This document shows, in pieces, positions 7,158 through 14,771 of a DNA stretch of 14,898 bases (the first letter of the stretch is position 1; every line of letters starts with the position of its first letter). The DNA is taken from the NCBI GenBank assembly GCA_025450555.1, contig JANWHF010000246.1, positions 1 through 14,898 on the forward strand, given 5' to 3'. The DNA is from Tepidisphaeraceae bacterium. Lineage in GTDB: Bacteria > Planctomycetota > Phycisphaerae > Tepidisphaerales > Tepidisphaeraceae. A model generated the notes under the pieces. It searched no databases, was not told the origin of the DNA, and saw nothing but the letters and a program-made list of their open reading frames with translations. Made by a program: the position numbers and the translations under genes.

Positions 7158-8743
7158 CTTTGACGCCCATCTTTGCGATGAAATATGTCCCCATCATTCT
7201 CTTCATCCTGGTCCTGACCGGACCGTTGTTGATCTGGCATCGCCTGACGCGCGCGATGAATCCGCGGGAGCATGCGAATGCCGAGCGGCTGGTGGTGGTG
7301 ACGCCGCATAATGACGATATTCGCCGGGAATTTGGCCGGGCTTTCGATCAATGGCATCAGCAGAAGTATGGAACGTCCGTCGTGATTGACTGGCGCGTGC
7401 CCGGCGGATCGACCGACATCCGCCGGATGCTCGAAGCGGCTTATCAGCCGTATCGGGTCAACGGAAAGCTGCCGCCGGATACCAACGTCGGCCTGGACGT
7501 GATCTTCGGCGGCGGCGATTTCTTCTTCGATGTCGAGCTCAAGCCGCTGGGTGTTTTGGAGCCCATGCACATCGACCCCGCCCTTCTGAAAGCCGCTTTT
7601 CCCCAGCCGACGCTTGCGGGCGTGAAGCTTTACGACCTGGCCAAGTCGCCCGATGGACGGCCGGCGCCAAGCTGGATTGGCGTCTGCCTGAGCAGCTTCG
7701 GGATCGTTTATAACCCCGATGTCTACCGATCGATCGGCCTGCCGCTGCCTTCGCCGGAGCATGGCTGGCATGATCTGACCGACCCGCGGCTTGCCGGTTT
7801 GCTGGCTTTGGCTGATCCCGCGCACAGCGGGTCGGCCGCCGTCGCGTATCAGATGGTCATCCAGCGGAATATGGCCGATGCGGAGTCGGCACTGTTCAAA
7901 GCCAATCCGCCGATGGCGCATCTGACTCGCGCGCAGCAAGCAACGAACGTTCAATATCAGGCCGCGATCGCCCAGGGTTGGAAGCGCGGCATGTCCGACC
8001 TGCTCAAAATAGCCGCCAATGCCAGGTATTTCGTCGATTCCTCGACGATTGTGCCCAATGACGTTGCGCGCGGCGAAGCCGCCGCCGGGATCGCAATCGA
8101 TTTTTACGCGCGGGTAACGGAAGAAACGGTCGGATCGAACCGCGCCCGTTTTTTCGCGCCGATTGGCGCCACCGCGATCACGCCCGATCCGGTTACCATT
8201 CTCCATGGAACGCATGGCCGACGCCTGGAACTGGCACAACATTTTGTCGAGTTTCTTCTTTCCGTTCCCGGCCAGCGGCTCTGGCAATTGAAAGTCGGAC
8301 AGCCCGGCGGCCCGTTCGAGCGCGCTCTTCGCCGGCCACCCATCCGGCAGGATGTCTACAACGATCGCACCGGCTGGTCGGACCAGGATATCAACCCATT
8401 CCAAACCGCAAATGGTTTTAACCAGCGCAACGACTGGATGGCGCTCTTCACCGATTCCCGCCCCATCTGGGTGGCGGCATGGATTGACTCGCGCGATGCC
8501 CTCAAGCATGCCTATGCGACGATTCTTCGCGTGCTGAATTACGATCGTCGCCAGGAACTCATCGATTCTTTGGCCGATCTACCGATCAACATGAGCGACG
8601 TCGAATCCCTGCGCCGCCAGAGGATATCCATGCAAGCCTCCAACGGCGACGTCGATGCCTGGCGCGCCCGCCAGCAGCTTCAATGGGCATCGCGCTTTCG
8701 GGCGCACTATGCGGATGTGGAACGGCGGGCACGCGATGAATGA
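7154..8743 (+). CDS. Membrane-anchored extracytoplasmic solute-binding protein
   Basis: The 529-aa product is the likely binding protein of the importer. It starts with a hydrophobic segment (about residues 11-28), has no lipobox Cys and no clear signal peptidase site, and so is probably held in the membrane by an uncleaved signal anchor. The part from about 45 to 395 resembles family 1 solute-binding proteins of the FbpA type: a first strand RLVVVTPHNDD, DVIFGGGDFFFD (115-126), a GIVYNPD-like hinge segment, then late IAIDFYARV and GATAITPDPVTILHGT segments. I do not see the tyrosine pair that binds iron in FbpA. About 130 C-terminal residues extend past the usual end of the family (about 340 aa). 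The ATG at 7154 overlaps the ATPase stop; an ATG at 7178 would also keep the anchor. The substrate is unknown. Confidence 0.82.
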   Translation: MTLTPIFAMKYVPIILFILVLTGPLLIWHRLTRAMNPREHANAERLVVVTPHNDDIRREFGRAFDQWHQQKYGTSVVIDWRVPGGSTDIRRMLEAAYQPYRVNGKLPPDTNVGLDVIFGGGDFFFDVELKPLGVLEPMHIDPALLKAAFPQPTLAGVKLYDLAKSPDGRPAPSWIGVCLSSFGIVYNPDVYRSIGLPLPSPEHGWHDLTDPRLAGLLALADPAHSGSAAVAYQMVIQRNMADAESALFKANPPMAHLTRAQQATNVQYQAAIAQGWKRGMSDLLKIAANARYFVDSSTIVPNDVARGEAAAGIAIDFYARVTEETVGSNRARFFAPIGATAITPDPVTILHGTHGRRLELAQHFVEFLLSVPGQRLWQLKVGQPGGPFERALRRPPIRQDVYNDRTGWSDQDINPFQTANGFNQRNDWMALFTDSRPIWVAAWIDSRDALKHAYATILRVLNYDRRQELIDSLADLPINMSDVESLRRQRISMQASNGDVDAWRARQQLQWASRFRAHYADVERRARDE

Positions 8744-9053
8744 GAACCCCTCAGAACCTGCTGCCAATGAAGACAGGATGCCGACCATGCGGCAATACCG
8801 CGCGGTGGCGTATCAGCTCAAGGAGATTGAGGAGCAATTGCGCTCGGCAAAGCTGGAATCGGCGGCCGATGATCTGGCCCGGGCGGCGGCGCTGTTTGGA
8901 CCGGCGCTGGTGCGGGATTTTCTGGACGAGAGCCGGCTGGTGCTGGTTAATTTGTTGCTGGGCGAACGGACGTTGGCGCCGGCGGTTATGGATGCGTCGC
9001 TCGGTGTGATCGCGATGATCGACAAGGCCATGCAGGAGATGGGCGAGGCATGA
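8736..9053 (+). CDS. Small helical protein of unknown function in the ABC operon
   Basis: I do not recognise this 105-aa protein. It is charged and predicted helical from its residue pattern: a segment with coiled-coil character (about residues 18-50, rich in Glu, Lys, Gln, Leu) and a second amphipathic helix pair (about 55-103). There is no signal peptide and no convincing membrane segment, so it is probably cytoplasmic. The start at 8736 is chosen because the ATG overlaps the last eight bases of the binding-protein gene; an upstream in-frame ATG at 8655 would overlap that gene by 89 bases and adds no sensible sequence. Its stop overlaps the permease start (ATGA). Tight coupling on both sides supports it as a real gene cotranslated with the transporter. 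An accessory or regulatory role in the transporter is an inference from position only. Confidence 0.7.
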   Translation: MNENPSEPAANEDRMPTMRQYRAVAYQLKEIEEQLRSAKLESAADDLARAAALFGPALVRDFLDESRLVLVNLLLGERTLAPAVMDASLGVIAMIDKAMQEMGEA

Positions 9054-10819
9054 CCACCACAATGCTCAGCACACCCGCGCGGCCCGCCCTCCGTTTGAAG
9101 CGCCGTGATGGCGCGCGCACGGAACCATTTCACATTGTTCTTACGGTCCTGCTTTACCTGTTCTTCGGTGTCTTTCTGCTTTGGCCCATCGTTCAGATCG
9201 TGAAGACCGGATTTGTCGATCGCGCGGGTCATTTCACGCTCACCTATGTTCATCTGATTCTGCGCGATCCGGTTCTGCTTCGCGGATTGTTCAATGCCGC
9301 GGAAGTAGCGGCACTGGTGACGGCGGCGACGCTGGCAATTTCGCTGCCGCTGGCGATCCTCGGCGTGCGCTATGAATTTCCCGGCCGTTCCCTGCTGAGT
9401 GGACTTTTGCTGGTGCCATTGATTTTGCCGCCATTTGTTGGAGCGATTGGCGTGCAGATGGTGCTGGGGAGGTATGGGCCATTAACTCAGCTTCTGCACG
9501 CGGGCGGGGCGGGGATCGATTGGCTCGGGCGCGCGCCGCTCGCGGGCATCGTCATCGTCGAGGCGCTGGGGCTATATCCGATCATGCTGCTCAACCTTCA
9601 GGCGGCGCTCGCGAACATCGATCCCGCGATGCAGCAGGCGGCGGCCAACCTTGGCGCAGGGCGCTGGACAGTTTTCCGACAAATCACCTTGCCGCTGGTG
9701 CGACCCGGCTTATTTGCGGGCTGCACGCTGGTGCTGATCTGGAGCTTTACGGAGCTGGGCACTCCGCTCATTTTTGATTTCAACACGATCACGCCGGTGC
9801 AGGTCTTTCATCAGATCACCGATGTGGCATCCAATCCGCTGCCCTATGCGCTGGTTGTCGTAATGCTGGTGGCGTCGGCGCTGCTTTATGTGGTCGGAAA
9901 AGTCGTGCTGGGAAAGCCATTTGATTCTGGGACGACCAGGGCATCAATAGCGAGCAGCGCAACGCGGCTAAAAGGCTGGCGCGGCTGGCTTGTCACATTG
10001 GCATTTCTCCTTGTCTTTCTGCTGGCGGTTATCCCGCACGTCTCGGTCATCGTGACGAGCTTCAGCGCCACCGGCGCCTGGTACCGCTCGATTCTGCCGA
10101 CGCATTGGACGATCGAGCATTATCGCAGCGCGCTGATCGATAACATGGCGATGCGCAGCGTACTCAATTCGATCGGCTACGCCGCCGGGGCGACGGTGCT
10201 GGCGGTGTTGGCCGGGTTCGCGGCGGCGATCGTCGTCGTTCGCAGCACGGTTCCCGGCCGACAGCTTCTTGATTCGCTCTCGATGCTGCCGCTGGCGGTG
10301 CCGGGACTGGTGCTCGCTTTTGGATATTTGTCGATCAGCATTTGGCTGCGGGAAAAACTGGGGGCGAGAACGCCGCGGTTTCTGGATGTCCAGGAGTTTC
10401 CGGTGGTGATGCTGATTCTGGCTTATGCCGCGCGGCGATTGCCTTATGTGGTGCGAAGCGCGGTTGCGGGGCTGCAGCAGACGCCGCGCGATCTGGAACT
10501 GGCGGCAGCCAACCTTGGCGCCTCAAAATCGACTGTCCTTACACGAATAACCGGGCCGCTCATTATGGCCAATCTGGTGGCAGGAGCGCTGCTGGCCTTC
10601 GCGTTTGCTATGGTCGAAGTCAGCGATTCAATCATCCTCGCCCAGCGGACCGATTACTTCCCCATCACCAAGGCGATTCTCGATTTCACGCAGCGGTTGG
10701 GTGATGGGTTGTATGTCGCAAGCGCCCTGGGCGTTTGGGCCATGGTGCTGCTGGCGCTGACGATCTGGATTGCCAATTCGCTGCTCGGGCGAAAGCTGGG
10801 AGCCGTGTTCCGGATTTAA
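9050..10819 (+). CDS. ABC transporter permease with two fused transport domains (FbpB-like)
   Basis: This is the membrane channel of the importer. The 589-aa product carries two copies of the binding-protein-dependent transport domain, each of about six membrane segments, as in FbpB and ThiP. First half: helices from about residue 28 to 285, with the EAA loop at about 196-220 (QAAANLGAGRWTVFRQITLP). Second half: helices from about 310 to 580, with the EAA loop at about 484-504 (LAAANLGASKSTVLTRITGP). Each loop would dock on one ATPase subunit, so one permease chain and an ATPase dimer suffice. The cytoplasmic tail before the first helix is basic, consistent with the positive-inside rule. The ATG at 9050 overlaps the stop of the small upstream gene, and GGAG lies upstream within that gene's last codons. 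It is the last gene of the operon. Confidence 0.93.
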   Translation: MTTTMLSTPARPALRLKRRDGARTEPFHIVLTVLLYLFFGVFLLWPIVQIVKTGFVDRAGHFTLTYVHLILRDPVLLRGLFNAAEVAALVTAATLAISLPLAILGVRYEFPGRSLLSGLLLVPLILPPFVGAIGVQMVLGRYGPLTQLLHAGGAGIDWLGRAPLAGIVIVEALGLYPIMLLNLQAALANIDPAMQQAAANLGAGRWTVFRQITLPLVRPGLFAGCTLVLIWSFTELGTPLIFDFNTITPVQVFHQITDVASNPLPYALVVVMLVASALLYVVGKVVLGKPFDSGTTRASIASSATRLKGWRGWLVTLAFLLVFLLAVIPHVSVIVTSFSATGAWYRSILPTHWTIEHYRSALIDNMAMRSVLNSIGYAAGATVLAVLAGFAAAIVVVRSTVPGRQLLDSLSMLPLAVPGLVLAFGYLSISIWLREKLGARTPRFLDVQEFPVVMLILAYAARRLPYVVRSAVAGLQQTPRDLELAAANLGASKSTVLTRITGPLIMANLVAGALLAFAFAMVEVSDSIILAQRTDYFPITKAILDFTQRLGDGLYVASALGVWAMVLLALTIWIANSLLGRKLGAVFRI

Positions 10820-10851
10820 TAATGATCGCGGGGTAATCGCATATGCCGGCT

Positions 10852-10910
10852 CGTAGCACAGCCTTGCGGGCTGTGAATCAAAAAATCACAAGTTGGAAGC
10901 CTGTGCTACG
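10852..10910. repeat. REP-like palindromic intergenic repeat
   Basis: The outer arms CGTAGCACAG (10852-10861) and CTGTGCTACG (10901-10910) are perfect inverted repeats. Inside are CACAGCC (10857-10863) paired with GGCTGTG (10869-10875), and TGTGA (10872-10876) paired with TCACA (10886-10890). On the minus strand it reads GTAGCACAGGCTTCCAACTT, close to a dispersed element I recall from planctomycete and verrucomicrobial genomes. It lies 32 bases after the permease stop and may also act as a transcription end or mRNA-stabilising structure. Confidence 0.7.
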
Positions 10911-10952
10911 GGTGCCCATAGGACCGGCGGCCCCAGCCGGGTAAGATGAAGC

Positions 10953-12311
10953 ATGATGATGCAACGCAAGAAGATGCTGACGGGCGCCTTGGGATCAGTC
11001 GTGGTTGCAGGCGCAGCGACGATGATCGGCTGCGCAACTCAGCCGCCGCCCACGCTACCACCGTCGGCCTTCACGGATCATCGGCCGCTAGGCGAATACG
11101 GCGCGGAGAATCCGGTCGATCGAACCGGCCCACAATATGAAGGGCGAAATGAGCCATCGCTGCTTGCGCCGCAGAGGCAGGCGGTTTCCCCGGCCGTGCA
11201 GAATGCCATGCCCGCGCCGACCATGCCGCCCACGCAACCGGCGCAGCCTGCGGTTGCAGAGTCAACATCAGCAACGCGTCCCGCGACTGGCCCCGGCTCC
11301 GGCATCAGCACCTCGCAATACCAGATCGTCGGCACCGTCGTCACCAACGTAAATGGCAAGCCTATTTTTGCCGACAAGATTTTGTCGCGGATCGAGCCGG
11401 CCCTGGCTGCTGCAGCGCGGTTATCGCCCAGCGTGGAGGCATTCCAGACCCAGGCTGCCAAGGAGGCGCACGACGAGCTGGCGAACGAGATCAACGATGA
11501 GCTGGAATTTGCCGCCGCCGAGCGGTCGCTTCCCAAAGCCGATCAGGACCTGGCGGCCAGGATCACCACCGAATGGGTCAACGTGCAGGTGCGCCAAGCC
11601 GGTGGCTCCGAAGCCGTCGCGCGCCAGCGATGGGCTCAGCAGGGCGTCAGTTTTGAAGAGATCAAGCGCCAGCAATACCGGGAAAATCTCGTCAGGATTT
11701 ACTACACGAAGCGAATTTATCCTCTTATTCACGTGACTGCCGATGACATGCGCCGCTATTATGAGCAGAACATCCGGCAATACGCTGTCGCTGCCGCAGT
11801 GAAGTTCCGGGTCATCAGGATCGACGCCGCCACCAGGGGCCACGCTCAGGCGATTGAACTTGCCAAGAGCCTCTACGATCGCGCCCGCGGCGGAGCCGAT
11901 TTCGCGGAGCTTGCCGCCAAGGATAATGATGATCCGATTCTCAAGAGCACGCGCGGCTCTGTGGGCATCGACGGATGGATGGAGAAGGGGGCATATGCTC
12001 AGGAAGATGTCGAGCGCGAGGTCTGGAAGCTTAAGCCGGGGCAGATTACCGACCCGATCGATCAAGGGAATGCAATTTATATTGCGAAGCTGGAAGATAT
12101 CCGGACGGGTAAGGCCCAGCCGTTTGACGATCTGGATCTTCAGGAAAAGATCTACGAGCTTCTGCGACGCCAGCAATTCAATGAGCTGCGCCAGCAGTAT
12201 CTGCAGAATCTGATGTCCAAATCCGTGATCAATCCCGATCCGCCGGACATGGCTCCGCTGATGGATATGATCATGCAGAAATACCCGCGCTGGACCCGGC
12301 AGCCATCATGA
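10953..12311 (+). CDS. Lipoprotein peptidyl-prolyl cis-trans isomerase (SurA/PpiC type)
   Basis: The 452-aa product probably helps fold exported proteins in the periplasm. It has a basic start, a hydrophobic stretch (about residues 9-24) and a likely lipobox MIGC with the acylated Cys at 27. A Pro/Ala/Thr-rich linker follows (about 30-118). Residues of about 124-258 resemble a SurA N-terminal chaperone domain (NGKPIFADKILSRIEP opening, then helices). Residues of about 262-385 form a parvulin-type PPIase domain, with VKFRVIRID at its start, the DFAELAAKDNDDP segment and a closing KPGQITDPI. The family's central Gly-Gly-x-Gly stretch is reduced to TRGSVGIDGW (333-342), so catalysis is not certain. 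A C-terminal helical tail follows (392-452). Three ATGs in a row (10953, 10956, 10959) make the exact start ambiguous. It stands alone on the plus strand, before the tRNA gene. Confidence 0.8.
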   Translation: MMMQRKKMLTGALGSVVVAGAATMIGCATQPPPTLPPSAFTDHRPLGEYGAENPVDRTGPQYEGRNEPSLLAPQRQAVSPAVQNAMPAPTMPPTQPAQPAVAESTSATRPATGPGSGISTSQYQIVGTVVTNVNGKPIFADKILSRIEPALAAAARLSPSVEAFQTQAAKEAHDELANEINDELEFAAAERSLPKADQDLAARITTEWVNVQVRQAGGSEAVARQRWAQQGVSFEEIKRQQYRENLVRIYYTKRIYPLIHVTADDMRRYYEQNIRQYAVAAAVKFRVIRIDAATRGHAQAIELAKSLYDRARGGADFAELAAKDNDDPILKSTRGSVGIDGWMEKGAYAQEDVEREVWKLKPGQITDPIDQGNAIYIAKLEDIRTGKAQPFDDLDLQEKIYELLRRQQFNELRQQYLQNLMSKSVINPDPPDMAPLMDMIMQKYPRWTRQPS

Positions 12312-12330
12312 TTCAGCCCATTGGCAAAAC

Positions 12331-12358
12331 TTGAAAAACCGCCTTGGCAGGCTATCCT
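12331..12358 (+). promoter_or_regulatory. Candidate promoter of the tRNA-Thr gene
   Basis: A -35-like TTGAAA (12331-12336, five of six consensus bases) is followed after 16 bases by a -10-like TATCCT (12353-12358, four of six). The predicted start is about 10-12 bases before the tRNA 5' end, a normal leader length for a tRNA gene. Confidence 0.4.
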
Positions 12359-12376
12359 TCCCTCACCTGATTTCGT

Positions 12377-12448
12377 GCCGAAGTAGCTCAACGGTAGAGC
12401 ACCGCTTTCGTAAAGCGGGGGTTAAGGGTTCAAATCCCTTCTTCGGCT
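12377..12448 (+). tRNA. tRNA-Thr (anticodon CGT)
   Basis: A full cloverleaf can be drawn. The acceptor stem GCCGAAG (12377-12383) pairs perfectly with CTTCGGC (12441-12447). The D stem is GCTC/GAGC. The anticodon stem CCGCT/AGCGG closes the loop TTCGTAA (12407-12413), with anticodon CGT at 12409-12411, which reads the Thr codon ACG. A five-base variable loop (GGGTT) and the T arm AAGGG-TTCAAAT-CCCTT follow. The discriminator base is T (12448). The 3' CCA is not encoded, so it must be added after transcription. The gene ends 26 bases from the convergent GH97 stop. Confidence 0.96.
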
Positions 12449-12474
12449 TTTCCCCCATTCCTCGGCAGGGCTCG

Positions 12475-14475
12475 TCATTTCTCCGGCGATAGCCGGACCA
12501 CTGCGCCGCCGGCGGAGTCGAGGTTTAGCTTAAGAGTATCGCCAGCAGATACCTGCTGGACGCTTTCGACGGTGCGATGATTTGTCTTCCAGTTCGGATC
12601 ATCGCTCTCAATCTGTGCGCGATACTTTCCCTTTCCCAGCAGTCGCAATGGAACATCCCGCGTCCGCGCATTCCCAGCGTTCATCGCACCCACGTACCAA
12701 TCGTCGCCTTTGCGGCGGGCCATGACGATGTAATCCCCAACCGCGCCCGTGAGGCACCGGGTTTCGTCCCAGTTGGCGGGGATTCGAGCGAGCATCGGAA
12801 GGGCGGGATGGTTTCGATAGGCCGACGGATAATCGGCAACCATCGGCAGGTGATTCTCAAAGACAACATACGTGGCGAGCATGAAGCCGGGTGAGCCCAT
12901 CACCAGCGGCGCGGTGTTGCGGGGCTTGAATTGCTCGACCGGCACGCCGCGAAAGCTTCCCTGATGAAAATCCATTGGGCCGGCAAGCATGCGCGTGAAG
13001 ACGACCGTCAACTGATGTTCGGGTGAACAGCCGAGCGGATCCCATTTGTCATATTCGAGATTCAGCACGCTCTCGCTGGTCAGCAGATTGGGGTAGGTGC
13101 GCTCGAGGCCCGTGGGCTTGAAGACGCCATGGAAGGTGACGGTCAGATGATTGGCGGCGGCTTTCTCCACGACCTCTCGAAGGAAGTTGACCATTTCCTG
13201 ATCGTCGCGATTCATGAAATCGAGCATGACGCCTTCGATGCCCCATTGGTGATAGAGCGGAAAGACCCGGTCCATCTTCCCTCTGACGTCCTCCCAATGG
13301 AGCCAGAGGCGCAGCTTTACGCCTTTGCTTTTTGCATAGGCAAGGACCTCCGGCAGATCGATCTCCGGCACCGCCTTGGTGATGTCGGCAGGCGTATGGG
13401 GACCAATCTGGCAGCCATACCAGCCGATGTTTTTGTAGCCGTCGAGGCTGTGATAGGGGATGTGAGCCGCGGCACAGAAGTCGATGTAATACTTCATCGT
13501 GGCGGTGTTCAGGCCGGGCTTGAAAGGCACATTTTCCAGGTAGTAATCGTTCCACCAGGGGAACGTCGTCTTTCCCGGATGGATCCAGGAAGTGTCGGAC
13601 AGCGCGCAGGGCTCGCTCAGGTTGAACACGATATCGCTGTCGAGCAATGAGCCGGGCGTGTCGCCAAGGAGAAGCACCCGCCAGGGCGAATCGTGCGGCA
13701 GCGCCGCCCGCACCGCGATCTTCGGATTGTCCGGCAAAGGCGAAAGCCGGCTGATCAGCGAGCCGGGATGCTTGCTGTTCGCGGCCAGATACATCCCGGC
13801 ATAATCGGTCAGATTGGCTTCGGTGATTCCAACCCATCCTGCGCCGGGGCATTCGATCGAAGTCGGCAGTCCAATGAGCCAATTGTCCGGAATCTGGTTT
13901 ACCTGCTTCTTCTGATATCGCCCTTCAAATGAGGTCGTGAAGCTGTTGAGTGGCAGACAATATGCAACCGCGCCGCTCGGCAGCGAAAACTCCGTTTGCT
14001 CGGATGACAGCGCGAGATCTTTCCAGCTTGCCTGGCTGGGAAAGAGATAGTGAAAAGCCGCGCCATCGTCATAGGCGCGAAACTCCACCGTCCATTGCTT
14101 TGACGACGCGCGATCGCGCAGCGACACGATGCCTTCCATACAGGAATCGACGATATGGCTGTGTTTCCCGACTGCAACGGTGTATTGCGCATGATGCGGT
14201 CGCACTTTTGTCGATTCGATGGCGCTTGGCCCGCCGACTGTTGAGCCATCTTCAAATGTCGCTCCCAGGCGGGAATCCAGAAGGATTGGATGGTTTTTGT
14301 AAAAGACGCGCCAGCAAGGCACGTCGGTTTCATTTCCGACCTTCTTCAAAGATATCTCGATTCGCACACTTCGATTCGGCGACTCGATAAGAAACGGAGC
14401 CGTTTGCTGGGCGCAAGCGAAGTTGGCAAGGGTCAGCAGGGCGATGACGGAAAGAGGAAATATGCGTGGGTTCAT
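12475..14475 (-). CDS. Glycoside hydrolase family 97 (alpha-glucosidase/alpha-galactosidase type)
   Basis: GH97 enzymes (such as SusB and BtGH97b of Bacteroides) cut terminal alpha-glucosides or alpha-galactosides in the periplasm or outside the cell. The 666-aa length fits. A Sec signal peptide (residues 1-22, cleavage after ACA) is followed by an N-terminal beta-sandwich (about 25-280), a TIM barrel (about 300-560, with WWNDYYLENV, HSLDGYKNIGWYG and GVKLRLWLHWEDVRG) and a C-terminal beta domain (about 580-666). Asp419 in GVMLDFM sits where retaining members carry their nucleophile, so I infer a retaining, galactosidase-like mechanism. Glu468 and Glu474 in LTSESVLNLEY match the acidic residues of the usual REGxxGxEY region, but the flanking residues differ. 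The ATG at 14475 lacks a strong ribosome binding site. No susC/susD-like partners are in the window. Confidence 0.88.
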   Translation of the reverse strand: MNPRIFPLSVIALLTLANFACAQQTAPFLIESPNRSVRIEISLKKVGNETDVPCWRVFYKNHPILLDSRLGATFEDGSTVGGPSAIESTKVRPHHAQYTVAVGKHSHIVDSCMEGIVSLRDRASSKQWTVEFRAYDDGAAFHYLFPSQASWKDLALSSEQTEFSLPSGAVAYCLPLNSFTTSFEGRYQKKQVNQIPDNWLIGLPTSIECPGAGWVGITEANLTDYAGMYLAANSKHPGSLISRLSPLPDNPKIAVRAALPHDSPWRVLLLGDTPGSLLDSDIVFNLSEPCALSDTSWIHPGKTTFPWWNDYYLENVPFKPGLNTATMKYYIDFCAAAHIPYHSLDGYKNIGWYGCQIGPHTPADITKAVPEIDLPEVLAYAKSKGVKLRLWLHWEDVRGKMDRVFPLYHQWGIEGVMLDFMNRDDQEMVNFLREVVEKAAANHLTVTFHGVFKPTGLERTYPNLLTSESVLNLEYDKWDPLGCSPEHQLTVVFTRMLAGPMDFHQGSFRGVPVEQFKPRNTAPLVMGSPGFMLATYVVFENHLPMVADYPSAYRNHPALPMLARIPANWDETRCLTGAVGDYIVMARRKGDDWYVGAMNAGNARTRDVPLRLLGKGKYRAQIESDDPNWKTNHRTVESVQQVSAGDTLKLNLDSAGGAVVRLSPEK

Positions 14476-14501
14476 GAATGGAATCCGGATTGGGAGATGC
14501 G

Positions 14502-14530
14502 ATGATACCCGCGCAGCCCGTCAATGGAAA
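14502..14530 (-). promoter_or_regulatory. Candidate promoter of the GH97 gene
   Basis: On the minus strand TTTCCA (14530-14525, four of six matches to the -35 consensus) is 17 bases before TATCAT (14507-14502, five of six matches to the -10 consensus). It falls in the short gap between yidD and the GH97 start, which would give a leader of about 20 bases and transcription separate from yidD. Pattern evidence only. Confidence 0.3.
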
Positions 14531-14545
14531 CAGATTTCGCAATGC

Positions 14546-14752
14546 CTATGCCGGGTCATATCCCCGGCCGCCCCAGGGATGGCATCGCATAATTCTGCGG
14601 AAGGCCCTCCATCCGCCGCGAAAGGGGCCGTATTTGTTGATCGCGTCGATCGCATACTGGCTGCAACTCGGCTCAAATCGGCAATGGCCGCCCATGAAGC
14701 GGCCAAGCGTGGCGCGGTAGAGCAATACGAACTGGATCAACAGCCAACGCAT
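14546..14752 (-). CDS. yidD: Membrane protein insertion efficiency factor YidD
   Basis: YidD is a small membrane-associated protein that assists YidC-dependent insertion of inner membrane proteins. The 68-aa product is nearly all conserved domain: a hydrophobic/amphipathic N-terminus (residues 1-20), then CRFEPSCSQYAIDAI (24-38) with its Cys pair, then the GGWRAF segment and the closing RCHPWGGRGYDP (56-67). The start is the ATG at 14752, with AGGA four bases upstream. The gene normally sits between rnpA and yidC; here the next gene on the strand is the GH97 glycosidase and the 146 bases upstream carry repeats, so the usual rpmH-rnpA-yidD-yidC cluster is not present at this site. The call is secure. 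Confidence 0.95.
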   Translation of the reverse strand: MRWLLIQFVLLYRATLGRFMGGHCRFEPSCSQYAIDAINKYGPFRGGWRAFRRIMRCHPWGGRGYDPA

Positions 14753-14771
14753 GGATTCCTATTTTATGCTT

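Noticed and set aside
7118..8509. 463-codon minus-strand open frame opposite the solute-binding protein gene
   Set aside because: Antisense shadow with atypical composition; the plus-strand gene is coupled to both neighbours and has family motifs.
13049..13882. 277-codon second minus-strand frame inside the GH97 gene
   Set aside because: Out-of-frame shadow of GH97 rich in Arg/His/Ser; the GH97 frame is intact throughout, so it is not a frameshifted fragment.
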